From Kitasatospora sp. DSM 101779 (GTDB taxonomy: Bacteria; Actinomycetota; Actinomycetes; Streptomycetales; Streptomycetaceae), in assembly GCF_025655475.1 (NCBI RefSeq), contig NZ_JAHTIK010000001.1:7554590-7601681 (forward strand): DNA of 47,092 bases, read 5' to 3'. Both the position numbers and the translations under genes were made by a program. The notes beneath the pieces were generated by a model, which searched no databases, was not told the DNA's origin, and saw nothing but the letters and a program-made list of their open reading frames with translations. Positions within the stretch are counted from its first letter, which is position 1. The number at the start of each line of letters is the position of its first letter. This document shows positions 8,135 to 16,710 of the stretch, piece by piece.

Positions 8135-8902
8135 TCAGGCCTGACGGGTCGGCAGCACCACCAGGTGACGGAGGTTCACGTGCCGCGGGCGGCTGACGGT
8201 GAATCCGATCACGTCGGCGACCTCCTCGGCGGACAGCGGGCCTATCGCGTCGAACATCGCGCCGAGCTGGCCGTCCAGGCCGAGCGACGGGTTGTCGATG
8301 TGCGCACCGAGCTCGGTGTCCGTCAGTCCGGGCTCCACCGTGGAGACCCGGACGTCGCGCGGGCCGAACTCGCTGCGCAGCGAGGTCGCCAGGTGGGTGA
8401 GTGCCGCCTTGGTGGCGCTGTAGACCGCGTAGTTGGGGAAGGACACGTGGGAGGCGATCGAGGAGACGGCCACCAGGTCCGCGGTGCGTCCCTCGGCGGC
8501 GGCGGCCACCAGGTCGCCGGTGAAGGCCCGGACCACCCGAAGCACACCGGTGACGTTGGTGTCGATCATCCGGGTCCACTCGTCGATCCGGCCGTCGTCC
8601 ACCGGGTTGGGCAGCATCACGCCGGCGGCGGCGACCAGCAGGTCGACCCGGCCGAGCTCGGCCGCGACCCGCCCGGCGGCCTCGTCCACCGAGCGCTGGT
8701 CGGTGACGTCGGCCGGTACGGCGAGCGCCCGGCCGCCGGCGGCCTCGATCTCGGCGGCCAGCTCCTTGAGCCGGTCCTCGCGGCGGGACAGCAGCGCCAC
8801 CGAGGCGCCGTTCGCGGCGAGCAGCTTCGCGGTGGCGGCGCCCATGCCGCTCGCGGCACCGGTGACGACGGCGACACGGCCGGAGAGGGAGGTGTAGGAC
8901 AT
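8135..8902 (-). CDS. Short-chain dehydrogenase/reductase (SDR)
   Basis: A 255-residue classical SDR acting as an NAD(P)-dependent oxidoreductase. It has the cofactor motif TGAASGMG at 14-21, ADVTD near 64-68, AAAG at 91-94 (usually NAAG), Asn116, VSS with the catalytic Ser near 147-148, and YSATK with Tyr161 and Lys165. ATG 8902 is chosen because a GGAG site lies just upstream and the Rossmann fold starts at residue 8. It is divergent from an MmyB-like regulator, a common pairing for that regulator family, so it is probably its target. Confidence 0.92.
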   Translation of the reverse strand: MSYTSLSGRVAVVTGAASGMGAATAKLLAANGASVALLSRREDRLKELAAEIEAAGGRALAVPADVTDQRSVDEAAGRVAAELGRVDLLVAAAGVMLPNPVDDGRIDEWTRMIDTNVTGVLRVVRAFTGDLVAAAAEGRTADLVAVSSIASHVSFPNYAVYSATKAALTHLATSLRSEFGPRDVRVSTVEPGLTDTELGAHIDNPSLGLDGQLGAMFDAIGPLSAEEVADVIGFTVSRPRHVNLRHLVVLPTRQA

Positions 8903-9004
8903 GGTGGGCTCCTGGGAGGGGATCAGCGGCGGTCGGCCCGCCGTCGTTTCCTTGACGTCCTCGAGCCTGCCGGGCACGGCCGCCGCCACCCAGGGCCGTG
9001 GTTT

Positions 9005-9021
9005 TCCTGGGTCTGCCAGGA
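9005..9021. promoter_or_regulatory. Inverted repeat, probable operator of the divergent MmyB-like regulator
   Basis: TCCTGG-GTCTG-CCAGGA has perfect 6-bp arms and lies between the divergent SDR and regulator genes. Its CCAGG/CCTGG half sites resemble those found upstream of the second MmyB-like regulator at 40342-40358. Confidence 0.55.
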
Positions 9022-9060
9022 CCACCCTCCGCAGGATCGGGGAGTCCGTAGGGTCGGAGC

Positions 9061-9966
9061 ATGAGCAACGGTGATCGCGAGCAACTCGGCGGCTTCCTCC
9101 GGGCCCGCCGCGCCATGATCCGGCCGGAGTCGCTCGGCCTCCCGGAGTACGGGCGGCGCCGACGCGTGCCCGGGCTGCGGCGCGAGGAGGTGGCGCAGCT
9201 GGCGGGGGTCAGCGTGGACTACTACGTGCGGCTGGAGCAGGGCCGCGGCGGCGGTACCTCGCCGGAGGTGCTGGACGCGGTGGCCCGGGTGCTGCAGTTG
9301 GACGCCACCGAGCGGGCCCACCTGCACCGGTTGGCCCGGCCGCCCCGCCAGGACGCCGCCGCACCGGCCCCGACGGAGCTCCGCGCCGGGGTCCGGCTGG
9401 TGCTCGACATGCTGGCCGGCCCGGCCTTCGTGCTCGGCCGGTGCATGGACGTGCTGGCGTGGAACGCCCCGGCGGACGCCCTGCTCGGTCTGTCCGGCAT
9501 CCCCGCGGACGAGCGCAACATGGCGCGGCACGCCTTCCTCGACCCGCGCGCCCGCACCTTCTACCCGGCCTGGGAGGAGGTCGCCGCGGAGACCGTCGCC
9601 TACCTGCGGCTGGACGCGGCCCGGCACCCCGCGGACCGCCACGCGGCCGGGTTCGTCGAGGAACTGTCCGCACGCAGTCCGGAGTTCCGCCGGCTCTGGG
9701 AGGGGCACGCGGTGGCCGAGAAGACCCACGGCCGCAAGCTGCTGCGACACCCGTCGGCCGGACTGCTGGACCTCGGCTACGAGACGCTGGCCCTGCCGGG
9801 CGACCCCGCCCTGCTGCTGGTCGTCTACACCGCCGAGCCGGGATCGCGGGAGGCCGAACGGCTCGCCGGGCTCACGGCCGCCGCAGCGGTCCGAACCCCC
9901 GAGCACGACGCAGCGCGCCCCGCCGTGCTCGGGGGTTCACGGCGGGACGCTGGACCTTCAGCATGA
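9061..9966 (+). CDS. XRE family regulator with MmyB-like (MltR) ligand-binding domain
   Basis: This 301-residue regulator has an N-terminal helix-turn-helix carrying the family hallmark RVPGLRREEVAQLAGVSVDY (about 35-54) and YVRLEQGR. A PAS-like MmyB domain follows: MDVLAWNAPADALL, NMARHAFLDPRAR, VAYLRLDAARHPAD, LLRHPSAGLLDLGYETLALPGDPALLLVVYTAEPG. It is divergent from an SDR gene and probably represses it in response to a hydrophobic ligand. The last 20 or so residues are odd: the 3' end overlaps a perfect 14-bp hairpin, suggesting the original stop was lost and the frame reads into its own terminator. Confidence 0.9.
   Translation: MSNGDREQLGGFLRARRAMIRPESLGLPEYGRRRRVPGLRREEVAQLAGVSVDYYVRLEQGRGGGTSPEVLDAVARVLQLDATERAHLHRLARPPRQDAAAPAPTELRAGVRLVLDMLAGPAFVLGRCMDVLAWNAPADALLGLSGIPADERNMARHAFLDPRARTFYPAWEEVAAETVAYLRLDAARHPADRHAAGFVEELSARSPEFRRLWEGHAVAEKTHGRKLLRHPSAGLLDLGYETLALPGDPALLLVVYTAEPGSREAERLAGLTAAAAVRTPEHDAARPAVLGGSRRDAGPSA
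9894..9937 (+). terminator. Perfect hairpin overlapping the 3' end of the MmyB-like regulator
   Basis: Arms AACCCCCGAGCACG (9894-9907) and CGTGCTCGGGGGTT (9924-9937) are exact complements around a 16-nt loop, within the last codons of the regulator gene. A terminator is rarely translated, which suggests a late extension of the gene. Confidence 0.6.
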
Positions 9967-10006
9967 CCCCGCGCGACCCGCACGGCCACCGAACACCGCC
10001 GAACAT

Positions 10007-10025
10007 GCGTCACACCGGGTGACGC
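10007..10025. terminator. Short hairpin between the regulator and the ArsB remnant
   Basis: GCGTCAC-ACCGG-GTGACGC has perfect 7-bp arms and a 5-nt loop in the gap between convergent genes. It may serve either strand. Confidence 0.4.
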
Positions 10026-10140
10026 CGGCCGCGGGGGTCGCCGCCGGTGCCGCCTCAGCCCCGGTCCGGTTCCGGCGGCAGCGTCCCCGTCCCCGGCGGC
10101 GGCCCGGCCCAGACCGGCAGCACCGGACACGGCGCGTGGT

Positions 10141-10478
10141 CCACCCAGGCTGAGCACCGCCGTGACCGCCGAGGCGACCGCGAAGACCTGGACCAGAGGG
10201 CGGCGCGGCCGTCCGGGCCATTCAGGCCCGCAGGCCCGGAACAGCCCCTCGTGGGCACAGAGCCGGGCGAGCACCAGCACCGCGGTGAGGAAGCCGATCA
10301 CCGGGCCGAGGCGCGCCGCCTCCTCGCGGACGTGGTCCAGCGAGGGCGCGCCGGTGCCGACCGCGACCGCGGCGGCGGGCACGGCCACCACCGTCTCCGG
10401 CCAGCCGAACGGCCGGACCACCGCACAGACCAGCACCACCAGCAGCAGGCCGACCGACAGAACCTCGGACGACGGCAT
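10141..10478 (-). pseudogene. ArsB/NhaD-type transporter, N-terminal remnant
   Basis: From ATG 10478 the translation is a clear start of an ArsB-like ion permease: LSVGLLLVVLVCAVVRPFGW, PETVVAVPAAAVAVGTGA, LGPVIGFLTAVLVLARLCAHEGLFRACG, then LVQVFAVASAVTAVLSL. The family continues with several hundred more residues from this last motif. Here homology ends at about 10141 and the frame turns into Gly/Ala-rich nonsense. Directly after the break another minus-strand frame reads DHAPCPVLPVWAG up to a stop near 10055, similar to a universal-stress-protein tail, so the truncation may be a deletion junction. Only about 110 of more than 400 residues remain. Confidence 0.65.
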
Positions 10479-10654
10479 GTTCCGCTTCCGTTCCTCGGCC
10501 GCGCCGCACGCCGGGCGGCCTCGTCGGAGTGCGCTGCGGCATCCGCCGTACCGGGGCGGACCCCGGTCGACTCCGGACCTGATCGAACCAGAACCGTCCG
10601 GCGGACCGCGCACCGGCTCGGGCGGGCCGGCGTGGAGATGGGGCCGACGCCGGG

Positions 10655-10873
10655 TCAGCCGAGGGACTGGCCGCGCTCCGCCAGGGCCGCCCGGAGCCGT
10701 TCCAGGGCCCTGGGCCCCATGCCGTGGAGCTTCTTCAGCTCGGCGACGGGCACCCCGGCCAGGTCGTCGAGGCGGGTGTAGCCGGCGCCGAGCAGGGCGC
10801 GGGTGGCAGGGGAGCCGATGTTCCGGGGAGGTCGCCCTGCGGCTGTTCGGTCATGCCGCCGATCCTGCCGCAT
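10655..10873 (-). CDS. Helix-hairpin-helix protein with probable N-terminal frameshift
   Basis: The 72-codon frame ends with a helix-hairpin-helix core: ATRALLGAGYTRLDDLAGVP, then VAELKKLHGMGPRALERLRAALAERG, a non-specific DNA-binding fold. The first 15 residues from ATG 10873 look non-native and lack a ribosome site. Another frame offers ATG 10854 with MTEQPQGDLP, which is the usual start of such proteins and would join at RNIGSPATRAL after inserting one base in the C-run near 10825. So the gene is either frameshifted or affected by a sequencing error; the HhH core itself is intact. Confidence 0.6.
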   Translation of the reverse strand: MRQDRRHDRTAAGRPPRNIGSPATRALLGAGYTRLDDLAGVPVAELKKLHGMGPRALERLRAALAERGQSLG

Positions 10874-10998
10874 CCGGCAGCGGCGGAGGGACGCGGCGAC
10901 CGAACCCGGCGTGTCGCCGGTTCACGACCACCGGGCGGACGGGTACCACGGACGGGAGGGCGGCCGGTCGGGCCGTCCCCGCGGCGGAGGGAGACGGC

Positions 10999-11298
10999 AT
11001 GGACAGCGCCCTGGCAGGGATCGTCGACGCACTGAAGGCGGTCGAGAAGCAGACCCGGGACGTCGCGCTCGCCAAGTCCCGCAGCCACCACGACCCGGTG
11101 CCGCTCGTCGACCAGCCGCACCTGCTGGGTGCACTGGCCGCCGCCGTGGAGGCGCTCCGCGACGTGGCCGGAACCTTCCCCGACCGGATGCACACCCCGG
11201 ACGGCAGAGCCTCGCTGCGCACCTCGGCCGAGCGGCTCGCCGCCGCGGCGGCCGGACTACGGAATGCCGAGCGCCACGCCGCCGCGGGCGGCGTCTGA
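10999..11298 (+). CDS. Small helical protein, unknown
   Basis: This 99-residue protein starts at ATG 10999 with a GGAGG-type site 8-10 bp upstream. It is predicted mostly helical: ALAGIVDALKAVEKQTRDVA, then LLGALAAAVEALRDVAGTFP and ASLRTSAERLAAAAAGLRNA. There is no membrane segment or catalytic motif. It lies alone between a minus-strand HhH gene and a convergent LOG-type gene. The family is not recognised. Confidence 0.55.
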   Translation: MDSALAGIVDALKAVEKQTRDVALAKSRSHHDPVPLVDQPHLLGALAAAVEALRDVAGTFPDRMHTPDGRASLRTSAERLAAAAAGLRNAERHAAAGGV

Positions 11299-11443
11299 CC
11301 CCCGGGCAGCGGGTGCCCTTCACGATCCGGACGGTTCCGGCACCGGGGATTCCCATGAAGTGTCGCCGTCCGCAGCCCGGCCCCTGACGGACCGGGCGCG
11401 CGACGGGACGCATCGCAGGGCGCCGGGCCACCTCGGCGCGGCC

Positions 11444-11467
11444 GAGGCGGTCATTGAGGCGGTCATT
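11444..11467. repeat. 12-bp direct repeat, 2 copies
   Basis: GAGGCGGTCATT occurs twice back to back, spanning the stop codon of the LOG-type gene on the minus strand. Confidence 0.7.
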
Positions 11468-11984
11468 GGGGTGGTCGTCCGCCGACACGGCCGTGCCGTC
11501 CGCTCAGCACCGCCGCCACGGCCTCCTCCGGGGTGGCCGCCCGCACGAGCCCCGCGTCGGCGGGTGCGTCCGGGAGCGACCACCCCGCGAGGGAGACCAC
11601 CGGTTTGCCGACGCGCACGGCGAGGGCGACCTCGCTGAGCGTCCCCCAGCTGCCGCCGACCGCGATCAGGGCGTCGCAGGCCCGCACGAGCAGCCCGTTC
11701 CGCAACTCGCCCAGGCCGGTGGCCAGAGCCACCGTCAGATGAGGGTTCCCGCGCGTGCGGTCGGGACCCGGCAGCAGCCCCACCGTGATGCCACCGCGGC
11801 TGCGCGCCCCGGCGGCCGCCGCCTCCATCACCCCGCCGAGCCCGCCGCAGAGCAGCACCGCACCGTGCCCGGCCAGCAGTTCGCCGACCCGGCGGGCCAG
11901 GGCGCTCTCCTCGGGATTCGCCCCGCCCGGGCCGATCACCCCGATGTGGGGTGCGCCGGCCGTGGGCGGGAGTGCGGACGTCAT
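11463..11984 (-). CDS. LOG/TIGR00725-type nucleotide-binding protein
   Basis: This 173-residue Rossmann-like protein of the LOG/molybdenum-cofactor-carrier group begins HIGVIGPGG (13-21). It contains the phosphate-binding motif GGLGGVMEA (47-55), the ELRNGLLV segment (93-100) and GGSWGTLSE (110-118). Lysine decarboxylase-like LOG proteins release cytokinin-type bases from nucleotides with PGGxGTxxE; here the motif reads GGSWGTLSE, the form seen in TIGR00725 proteins whose substrate is unknown. ATG 11984 starts one turn before the first strand. Confidence 0.82.
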   Translation of the reverse strand: MTSALPPTAGAPHIGVIGPGGANPEESALARRVGELLAGHGAVLLCGGLGGVMEAAAAGARSRGGITVGLLPGPDRTRGNPHLTVALATGLGELRNGLLVRACDALIAVGGSWGTLSEVALAVRVGKPVVSLAGWSLPDAPADAGLVRAATPEEAVAAVLSGRHGRVGGRPPQ

Positions 11985-12093
11985 GGCGGCCTCCGGGCCG
12001 GGTGCGGGTGCTGCGCGACACCGGCAGTATCGGGCGCCGGCAGGGCGGGGGGCCGGTCCGTGCCTCCGTCGGAGTGAGCCTCCGGTGCGCCGC

Positions 12094-12130
12094 GGTGCGG
12101 CCGAGCCCCGTGCGAGGGGCCGGCCGCACC
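12094..12130 (-). terminator. Hairpin terminator after the GNAT gene at 12145-12906
   Basis: Core arms GGTGCGGCC (12094-12102) and GGCCGCACC (12122-12130) pair perfectly. Inner GCCCC/GGGGC and outer GCGCCG/CGGCGC extend the stem, which begins 15 bp past the stop codon. Confidence 0.6.
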
Positions 12131-12144
12131 ACGGCGCCGCCGGG

Positions 12145-12906
12145 TCAGTCCTCCAGGGCGATGTAGAGGCGGCGGCCCTGCGGGCGGTAGCCGATCCGCT
12201 CGTAGACGCGGCGGGAGCCCTCACCGGAGTACTCCAGCCAGACGGACGAGGCGCCGCGGCCGAACATCGTCGCGGTCAGCTCGGCGGTGACCGCCGCCGC
12301 GATGCCGCGACCGCGGAAGTCGGGCCGGGTGCCGACGCCGGCCAGCTCCGAGGTGCCGACGGCCGGGGCCGAGCAGATCGCCCCGCCGGCGCAGCCGCCG
12401 TCCGGGGAGCGGACGAAGCGGACGGCGCCGCCGCCGTCCTCGGTCCGGCGCAGACGGGCTGCGCCCTCCGGGGAGGACGTGAACTCGCCGGCGAAGGCCT
12501 CGGACAGAGCGGCGTCGATCGCCGAGTAGTCCGCGTCGCCCGCCGGGGCCTCGACCAGCGGCGCGGGCGCGTCGCCGTACCGGGGCGGGGTCAGCGTGGC
12601 GGGGGTGCAGACCAGGTACTCGTGTACGGCCTCCACGGTGAAGCCGGCCGCGAGCAGCGCCGACTCCACCAGGGGGGCGGAGTCGGGGGCGAACTCGAGC
12701 CGGGGCTTCAGGCCGCGGTCGCGGAAGGCCGCGACCAGGCCGGCCAGGTCCGCCGCGGTCGGCTCGGCGCCGGGCAGCGGGGTCGCGTAATTGATGTACG
12801 GGCTGGTGGTGCCGGGGTCGAAGCCCGCCACGAAACCGCCGGTCTCGACGACCACGGGGCGGCGGCGCAGGTTGGCAACGGCAAAGCTCTGGACAGGGGT
12901 GTCCAC
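12145..12906 (-). CDS. GNAT family N-acetyltransferase (two-lobed)
   Basis: At 253 residues from GTG 12906 this is longer than a single GNAT domain. The N-terminal half (PYINYATPLPG, LVAAFRDRGLKPRLEFAPD, LVESALLAAGFTVEA) looks like a degenerate first lobe. The C-terminal half holds the acetyl-CoA motif RPDFRGRGIAAAVTAELTA (about 199-217) and WLEYSGEGSRRVYERIGYRP. Substrate unknown. It is followed by a strong hairpin and has no operon partner. Confidence 0.87.
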   Translation of the reverse strand: MDTPVQSFAVANLRRRPVVVETGGFVAGFDPGTTSPYINYATPLPGAEPTAADLAGLVAAFRDRGLKPRLEFAPDSAPLVESALLAAGFTVEAVHEYLVCTPATLTPPRYGDAPAPLVEAPAGDADYSAIDAALSEAFAGEFTSSPEGAARLRRTEDGGGAVRFVRSPDGGCAGGAICSAPAVGTSELAGVGTRPDFRGRGIAAAVTAELTATMFGRGASSVWLEYSGEGSRRVYERIGYRPQGRRLYIALED

Positions 12907-13253
12907 GGTGATGATGACCTCACGTCAAGACAAGGGTGGGCGCGGACCCGCACCGAGGCGGGCAGCGCTGGATGTCGGGCCGGACGGAGCCGGCGCCACC
13001 GCCGCGCAGGACGATGGCAGGCGGTGCGACTGCACCGCGCGTGGGGCCGCCGTGAGACGGGCGTGGTACGTGAGGCCGCGCAGCAGGCAGACGCTCAGTA
13101 CCGACGGCGGCCGCTGAGGGACGCCGGGACCATGGACTTCATTCCCTTGGAGTGAGTGCGGCACTCCCGTGCGGAGCGCGGGTCACACCCTGCCATGCTC
13201 GCCTGCCGGGTGGCAACCGTTGTCGGTTGAGCGGGCGTCAGGACTTCCCGTCG
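12907..13253. other. Intergenic stretch without recognisable gene
   Basis: Several frames are open but have non-coding composition. The only structure I see is a small inverted repeat, CAACCG-TTGT-CGGTTG (13214-13229), of unknown meaning. Confidence 0.5.
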
Positions 13254-13280
13254 GCCCTCGGTGATCCGGCCGTCGAGGGC
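13254..13280 (-). terminator. Hairpin after the DedA-family gene
   Basis: GCCCTCG (13254-13260) and CGAGGGC (13274-13280) are perfect 7-bp arms with a 13-nt loop, immediately beyond the stop codon. Confidence 0.45.
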
Positions 13281-13281
13281 G

Positions 13282-14040
13282 TCACCGGTCGTCGTCCGCG
13301 TCGTCCGCGTCGTCCGCACCGTCCGAAGGATCCGCCCCGCCGGGGTGGGCTTCGTCGGGGTGCGTTCCGCCGGGGAGTGCGTCGGGGGTGGTGGCCACGG
13401 TGCGGGCGCGGCGCCGGCGGCGCCAGAGGAGGGTGGCGCCGCCCACCAGCAGGACGAGGCCGACGGCGGCGAGGACACCCATCCAGGTCTGGTCGAAGAG
13501 GGCGCCGCCGAGGGCGCCGATGAGGGCGTAGGCGGTGGCCCACAGCAGGGCGGCCGGTGCCTCCGCCACGGCGAAGCGGCGGACGGGCCAGCCGGAGAGG
13601 ATGCAGGCCGCGATCATGAAGATCCGCCCGCCCGGGACCAGCCGGGAGGGCACCAGGACGGCCCGGCCGTGTTCGTCGAGCCTGCGCTCGGCCTCCTGGA
13701 CCCGAGGATTGTCGAACCTCGGCCGGATCCGCGCCTCCAGCCGTCCGCCCGCCTGCCCGGCGAGGCGGTACAGCGTGACGTCCCCGCACCATGCGCCGAG
13801 GCCCGCGCAGACGACCACCAGCACCAGGTCGCGGGGGACGGCCGACGTGTGCACGGCGGCCGCGGCCGTCGCGCTGACCAGGATGCTGGTCGGGAAGACC
13901 GGGACGAGTGAACCGAGCGCCACCAGCAGGAACAGCGCGGGGAAGCCCACCGACTCGGTCGTGCCCGAGTCCGCGGCCAGTGCGGCCAGCGCCGCGGCCG
14001 CGATCATCGACCGCACCCCGCTCCCGCCGGTGGACACCAC
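13282..14040 (-). CDS. DedA/SNARE-associated family membrane protein
   Basis: A polytopic membrane protein of up to 252 residues. Hydrophobic segments include FPALFLLVALGSLVPVFPTS, a long stretch around LVLVVVCAGLGAWCGDVTLYRLAGQ, the signature VPSRLVPGGRIFMIAACILSG with the R-x-x-P-G core, and C-terminal MGVLAAVGLVLLVGGATLLW. A basic, then Asp-rich tail ends the protein. DedA proteins act in lipid scrambling and envelope homeostasis. The start is uncertain: GTG 14040 or ATG 14007; both precede the first helix. Confidence 0.85.
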   Translation of the reverse strand: MVSTGGSGVRSMIAAAALAALAADSGTTESVGFPALFLLVALGSLVPVFPTSILVSATAAAAVHTSAVPRDLVLVVVCAGLGAWCGDVTLYRLAGQAGGRLEARIRPRFDNPRVQEAERRLDEHGRAVLVPSRLVPGGRIFMIAACILSGWPVRRFAVAEAPAALLWATAYALIGALGGALFDQTWMGVLAAVGLVLLVGGATLLWRRRRRARTVATTPDALPGGTHPDEAHPGGADPSDGADDADDADDDR

Positions 14041-14437
14041 GCCCCCGCCCGGGCACGCCCCTCCCGCCGCCCGGCGGCGGCTGCCGGCTTCCCGGCGCGG
14101 TCGGTGTCGGCTGGCACGGCTCGGCGTCCTCGCGGATGGGGCTGGTGGAGATGACTCGGTGGGGTGGGCGGGACCGGTGGGCGGGACTGCGGGTCGGCCC
14201 GGACACTACACGCGAAACGGCGCAGGACCCGGCAGGTGCGGCCGCTCACCGGGGACGAGCCGCCTGGTCAGGTGTGCCGATCCCGCCGGACGCGGCACCC
14301 GGACCGGCCTCCACGCATGAGCGGACGTCATCCCGTAGCCCGCCTCGGCCGACTGATGATCCGTCCGGACTGGGGCGGCCCAGGCTATGGGTTCCCCCGG
14401 GACTGGTCATGTACCGGTAAATCTTTCCGGCCGCCCC
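14041..14437. other. Non-coding region between divergent DedA and sedolisin genes
   Basis: No frame has convincing coding composition. An 8-bp palindrome TACCGGTA (14412-14419) lies shortly before the sedolisin promoter candidate and could be a regulatory site. Confidence 0.4.
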
Positions 14438-14467
14438 TTGAGATCCACGTGATCATCGGAATAGATG
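14438..14467 (+). promoter_or_regulatory. Promoter candidate for the sedolisin gene
   Basis: -35 TTGAGA (14438-14443), 18-bp spacer, -10 TAGATG (14462-14467), in the most AT-rich patch of the intergenic region. It implies a leader of about 110 nt. Confidence 0.45.
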
Positions 14468-14582
14468 ACTGACGGCAGTCAACCATCGACGCAGGCCGGC
14501 GACTTCTCCGCCGGCCCGCTCTGCCGTGCCCTCGTCGAGCGACACAGACGCTCCACACATCTTCCCGAAGTGGGGGACAGAC

Positions 14583-16652
14583 GTGCCCATAGCACGCAAC
14601 CGGATCTCCAGGATCGCCGTACCGGCCACCGCCGCACTCATCCTGGGAACCCTCGGCGCGGCCGCCCCGGCCGGCGCTGCCACGCCGACCGGCGAGCAGA
14701 CCGCCAAGCCCCTCCCCGGCACCCACCCGGAGTGGGCCACCGCGCAGGCCGACGCCGGAGCCGTGCCCGACTCCGCCCCGGCCTCCGCCCGGATCTACCT
14801 GGCCGGCCAGGACCAGGCCGGTCTCGCCGCGCTGGCCAAGGCGGTCTCCGACCCGAACTCGCCGGCCTACGGAGCCTTCCTCTCCGACGCCCAGGCCGAC
14901 GCCCGCTTCGGCGCCACCGCCGCGCAGGTCAAGGCGGTCACCGACTGGGTGACCGGTGCGGGCCTGAAGGTCGACGCCACCACGGCGCACTACGTGCAGG
15001 TCTCCGGCAGCACCGGCGCCCTCGCCAAGGCCTTCGGCACCGGCTTCCGCAGCTACCGCACCGAGGACGGCCTGCACCGGGCCGCCGCCAAGGACGCCGT
15101 CGTGCCGGCCTCGGCGGCCGGCGCGGTGCTCGCCGTCGGCGGGCTCAGCGACACCCTGCACAAGAACACCTCGCACGCCGTCTCCGTCCGCGAGGCCGAG
15201 GCCCGCGCGCAGGCCCGTGCCGGTGCCGCCGCCAAGCTGGCCGGCCCGGACAAGAAGGCCCCGGCCACCCTGCCGACCGTGCCGACCTGCTCCGAGGACG
15301 GCTACGGCTCGAAGACCGCCAAGGGCGCGCCGGCGGGCTACGAGAAGAACGAGCCCTTCGCCCCCTGCTCCTACGTCCCGAGCCAGCTGCGCAAGGCCTA
15401 CGGCGTGACCGACGCCAAGGTGTCCGGCAAGGGTGCCCGGATCGCCATCATCGACGCCTACGGCCTGGCCACCATGGAGCAGGACGCGAACCACTTCTCC
15501 ACCCTGCACGGCGACAAGCCGTTCGCCGCCGGGCAGTACCGCGAGTTCGTCACCCCGGACAAGTGGACCCACCAGGACGAGTGCGGCGGCGCGGCTGGCT
15601 GGGCCGGCGAGGAGGCGCTCGACGTCGAGATGGCGCACGGCCTCGCACCGGACGCCCAGGTGGTCTACGTCGGCGGCAACTCCTGCTACGACCAGGACCT
15701 GTACGACGCCATGGCCAAGGTGGTCGACGGGCACCTGGCCGACGTGGTCTCGAACTCCTGGGGCGAGATCATGCACGGCACCGGCGGGGACCTCGACCCC
15801 GCGGTGGTCGCCGCCGACAACCAGCTCTTCCAGCGCGGCGCGGTCACCGGCATCGGCTTCACCTTCTCCTCCGGCGACTGCGGCGACAGCTCGCCGGGCG
15901 CGGCGGCCACCGGCGTCAACTGCCAGTCCGACACCACCCAGGCGCAGACCGACTGGCCGTCCTCCTCGCCGTGGGTCACCTCGGTCGGCGGCACGGCGCT
16001 CGAACTCGCCGACAAGGCCGGCCACTACGGCCGCGAGGTCTCGATGGGCGACCAGCGGTCCGTCCTCTCCGAGGACCAGAAGTCCTGGACGCCCTTCCCC
16101 GGCAAGTTCTACTTCGGCGGTGGCGGCGGCGTCTCCAAGGACTTCGCCCAGCCGTGGTACCAGCAGGGCGTCGTCCCGGACCGGATCGCCAAGACCGCGG
16201 CCGACGGCACCAAGTCGGACACCCCGCTGCGCGCCACCCCGGACGTCGCGATGAGCGGCGACCTGGTCGCCGCCACCCTGGTCGGCTACACCAATGGCGG
16301 CACCTACAGCGAGGGCGGCTACGGCGGCACCTCGGTCTCCGCCCCGGAGTACGCGGCCATGCTCGCCGACGCGGTGCAGGCCCGTGGCGGCCGTGCGATC
16401 GGCTTCGCCAACCCGGCGATCTACGACCGGGCCGCCGGCGGCGCCTTCCACGACGTCAACGACTCCGCCGTGCACAACAAGTTCGGCAACGTGGTCGACC
16501 TCGGCCTGGTCGGCGGCGCCCTGAAGGTCCGCCTGTACAAGATCGCGGCCGACTACGGCCTGTCGGCGGCCAAGGGCTACGACACCGCCACCGGCGTCGG
16601 CACCCCCGGCAAGGACTTCTTCAACTCCTTCCGCCTGCCGCACCACCGGTGA
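14583..16652 (+). CDS. Secreted S53 (sedolisin/kumamolisin-type) serine-carboxyl peptidase
   Basis: GTG 14583 follows GGGGGA and gives a 689-residue preproprotein. A signal peptide (basic MPIARNRIS, hydrophobic core, APAGA cleavage near 32) is followed by a pro-kumamolisin activation domain (about 45-215), a linker and the catalytic domain. Catalytic residues are visible: GEEALD with Glu343 and Asp347, the oxyanion Asp in SSGDCG (432), and Ser584 in GGTSVSAP (581-588). A C-terminal HDVND near 623-627 is the expected calcium site. These proteases work in acidic surroundings and degrade external protein. Two tandem hairpins follow the stop. Confidence 0.95.
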   Translation: MPIARNRISRIAVPATAALILGTLGAAAPAGAATPTGEQTAKPLPGTHPEWATAQADAGAVPDSAPASARIYLAGQDQAGLAALAKAVSDPNSPAYGAFLSDAQADARFGATAAQVKAVTDWVTGAGLKVDATTAHYVQVSGSTGALAKAFGTGFRSYRTEDGLHRAAAKDAVVPASAAGAVLAVGGLSDTLHKNTSHAVSVREAEARAQARAGAAAKLAGPDKKAPATLPTVPTCSEDGYGSKTAKGAPAGYEKNEPFAPCSYVPSQLRKAYGVTDAKVSGKGARIAIIDAYGLATMEQDANHFSTLHGDKPFAAGQYREFVTPDKWTHQDECGGAAGWAGEEALDVEMAHGLAPDAQVVYVGGNSCYDQDLYDAMAKVVDGHLADVVSNSWGEIMHGTGGDLDPAVVAADNQLFQRGAVTGIGFTFSSGDCGDSSPGAAATGVNCQSDTTQAQTDWPSSSPWVTSVGGTALELADKAGHYGREVSMGDQRSVLSEDQKSWTPFPGKFYFGGGGGVSKDFAQPWYQQGVVPDRIAKTAADGTKSDTPLRATPDVAMSGDLVAATLVGYTNGGTYSEGGYGGTSVSAPEYAAMLADAVQARGGRAIGFANPAIYDRAAGGAFHDVNDSAVHNKFGNVVDLGLVGGALKVRLYKIAADYGLSAAKGYDTATGVGTPGKDFFNSFRLPHHR

Positions 16653-16658
16653 CCGCGG

Positions 16659-16700
16659 GCCGGGACGGCTCGGCGCAGGCTGCGGCCGAGCCGTCCCGGC
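16659..16700 (+). terminator. First hairpin terminator after the sedolisin gene
   Basis: Arms 16659-16674 (GCCGGGACGGCTCGGC) and 16685-16700 are perfect 16-bp complements with a 10-nt loop, 6 bp past the stop codon. Confidence 0.85.
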
Positions 16701-16710
16701 ACCCGATCTG

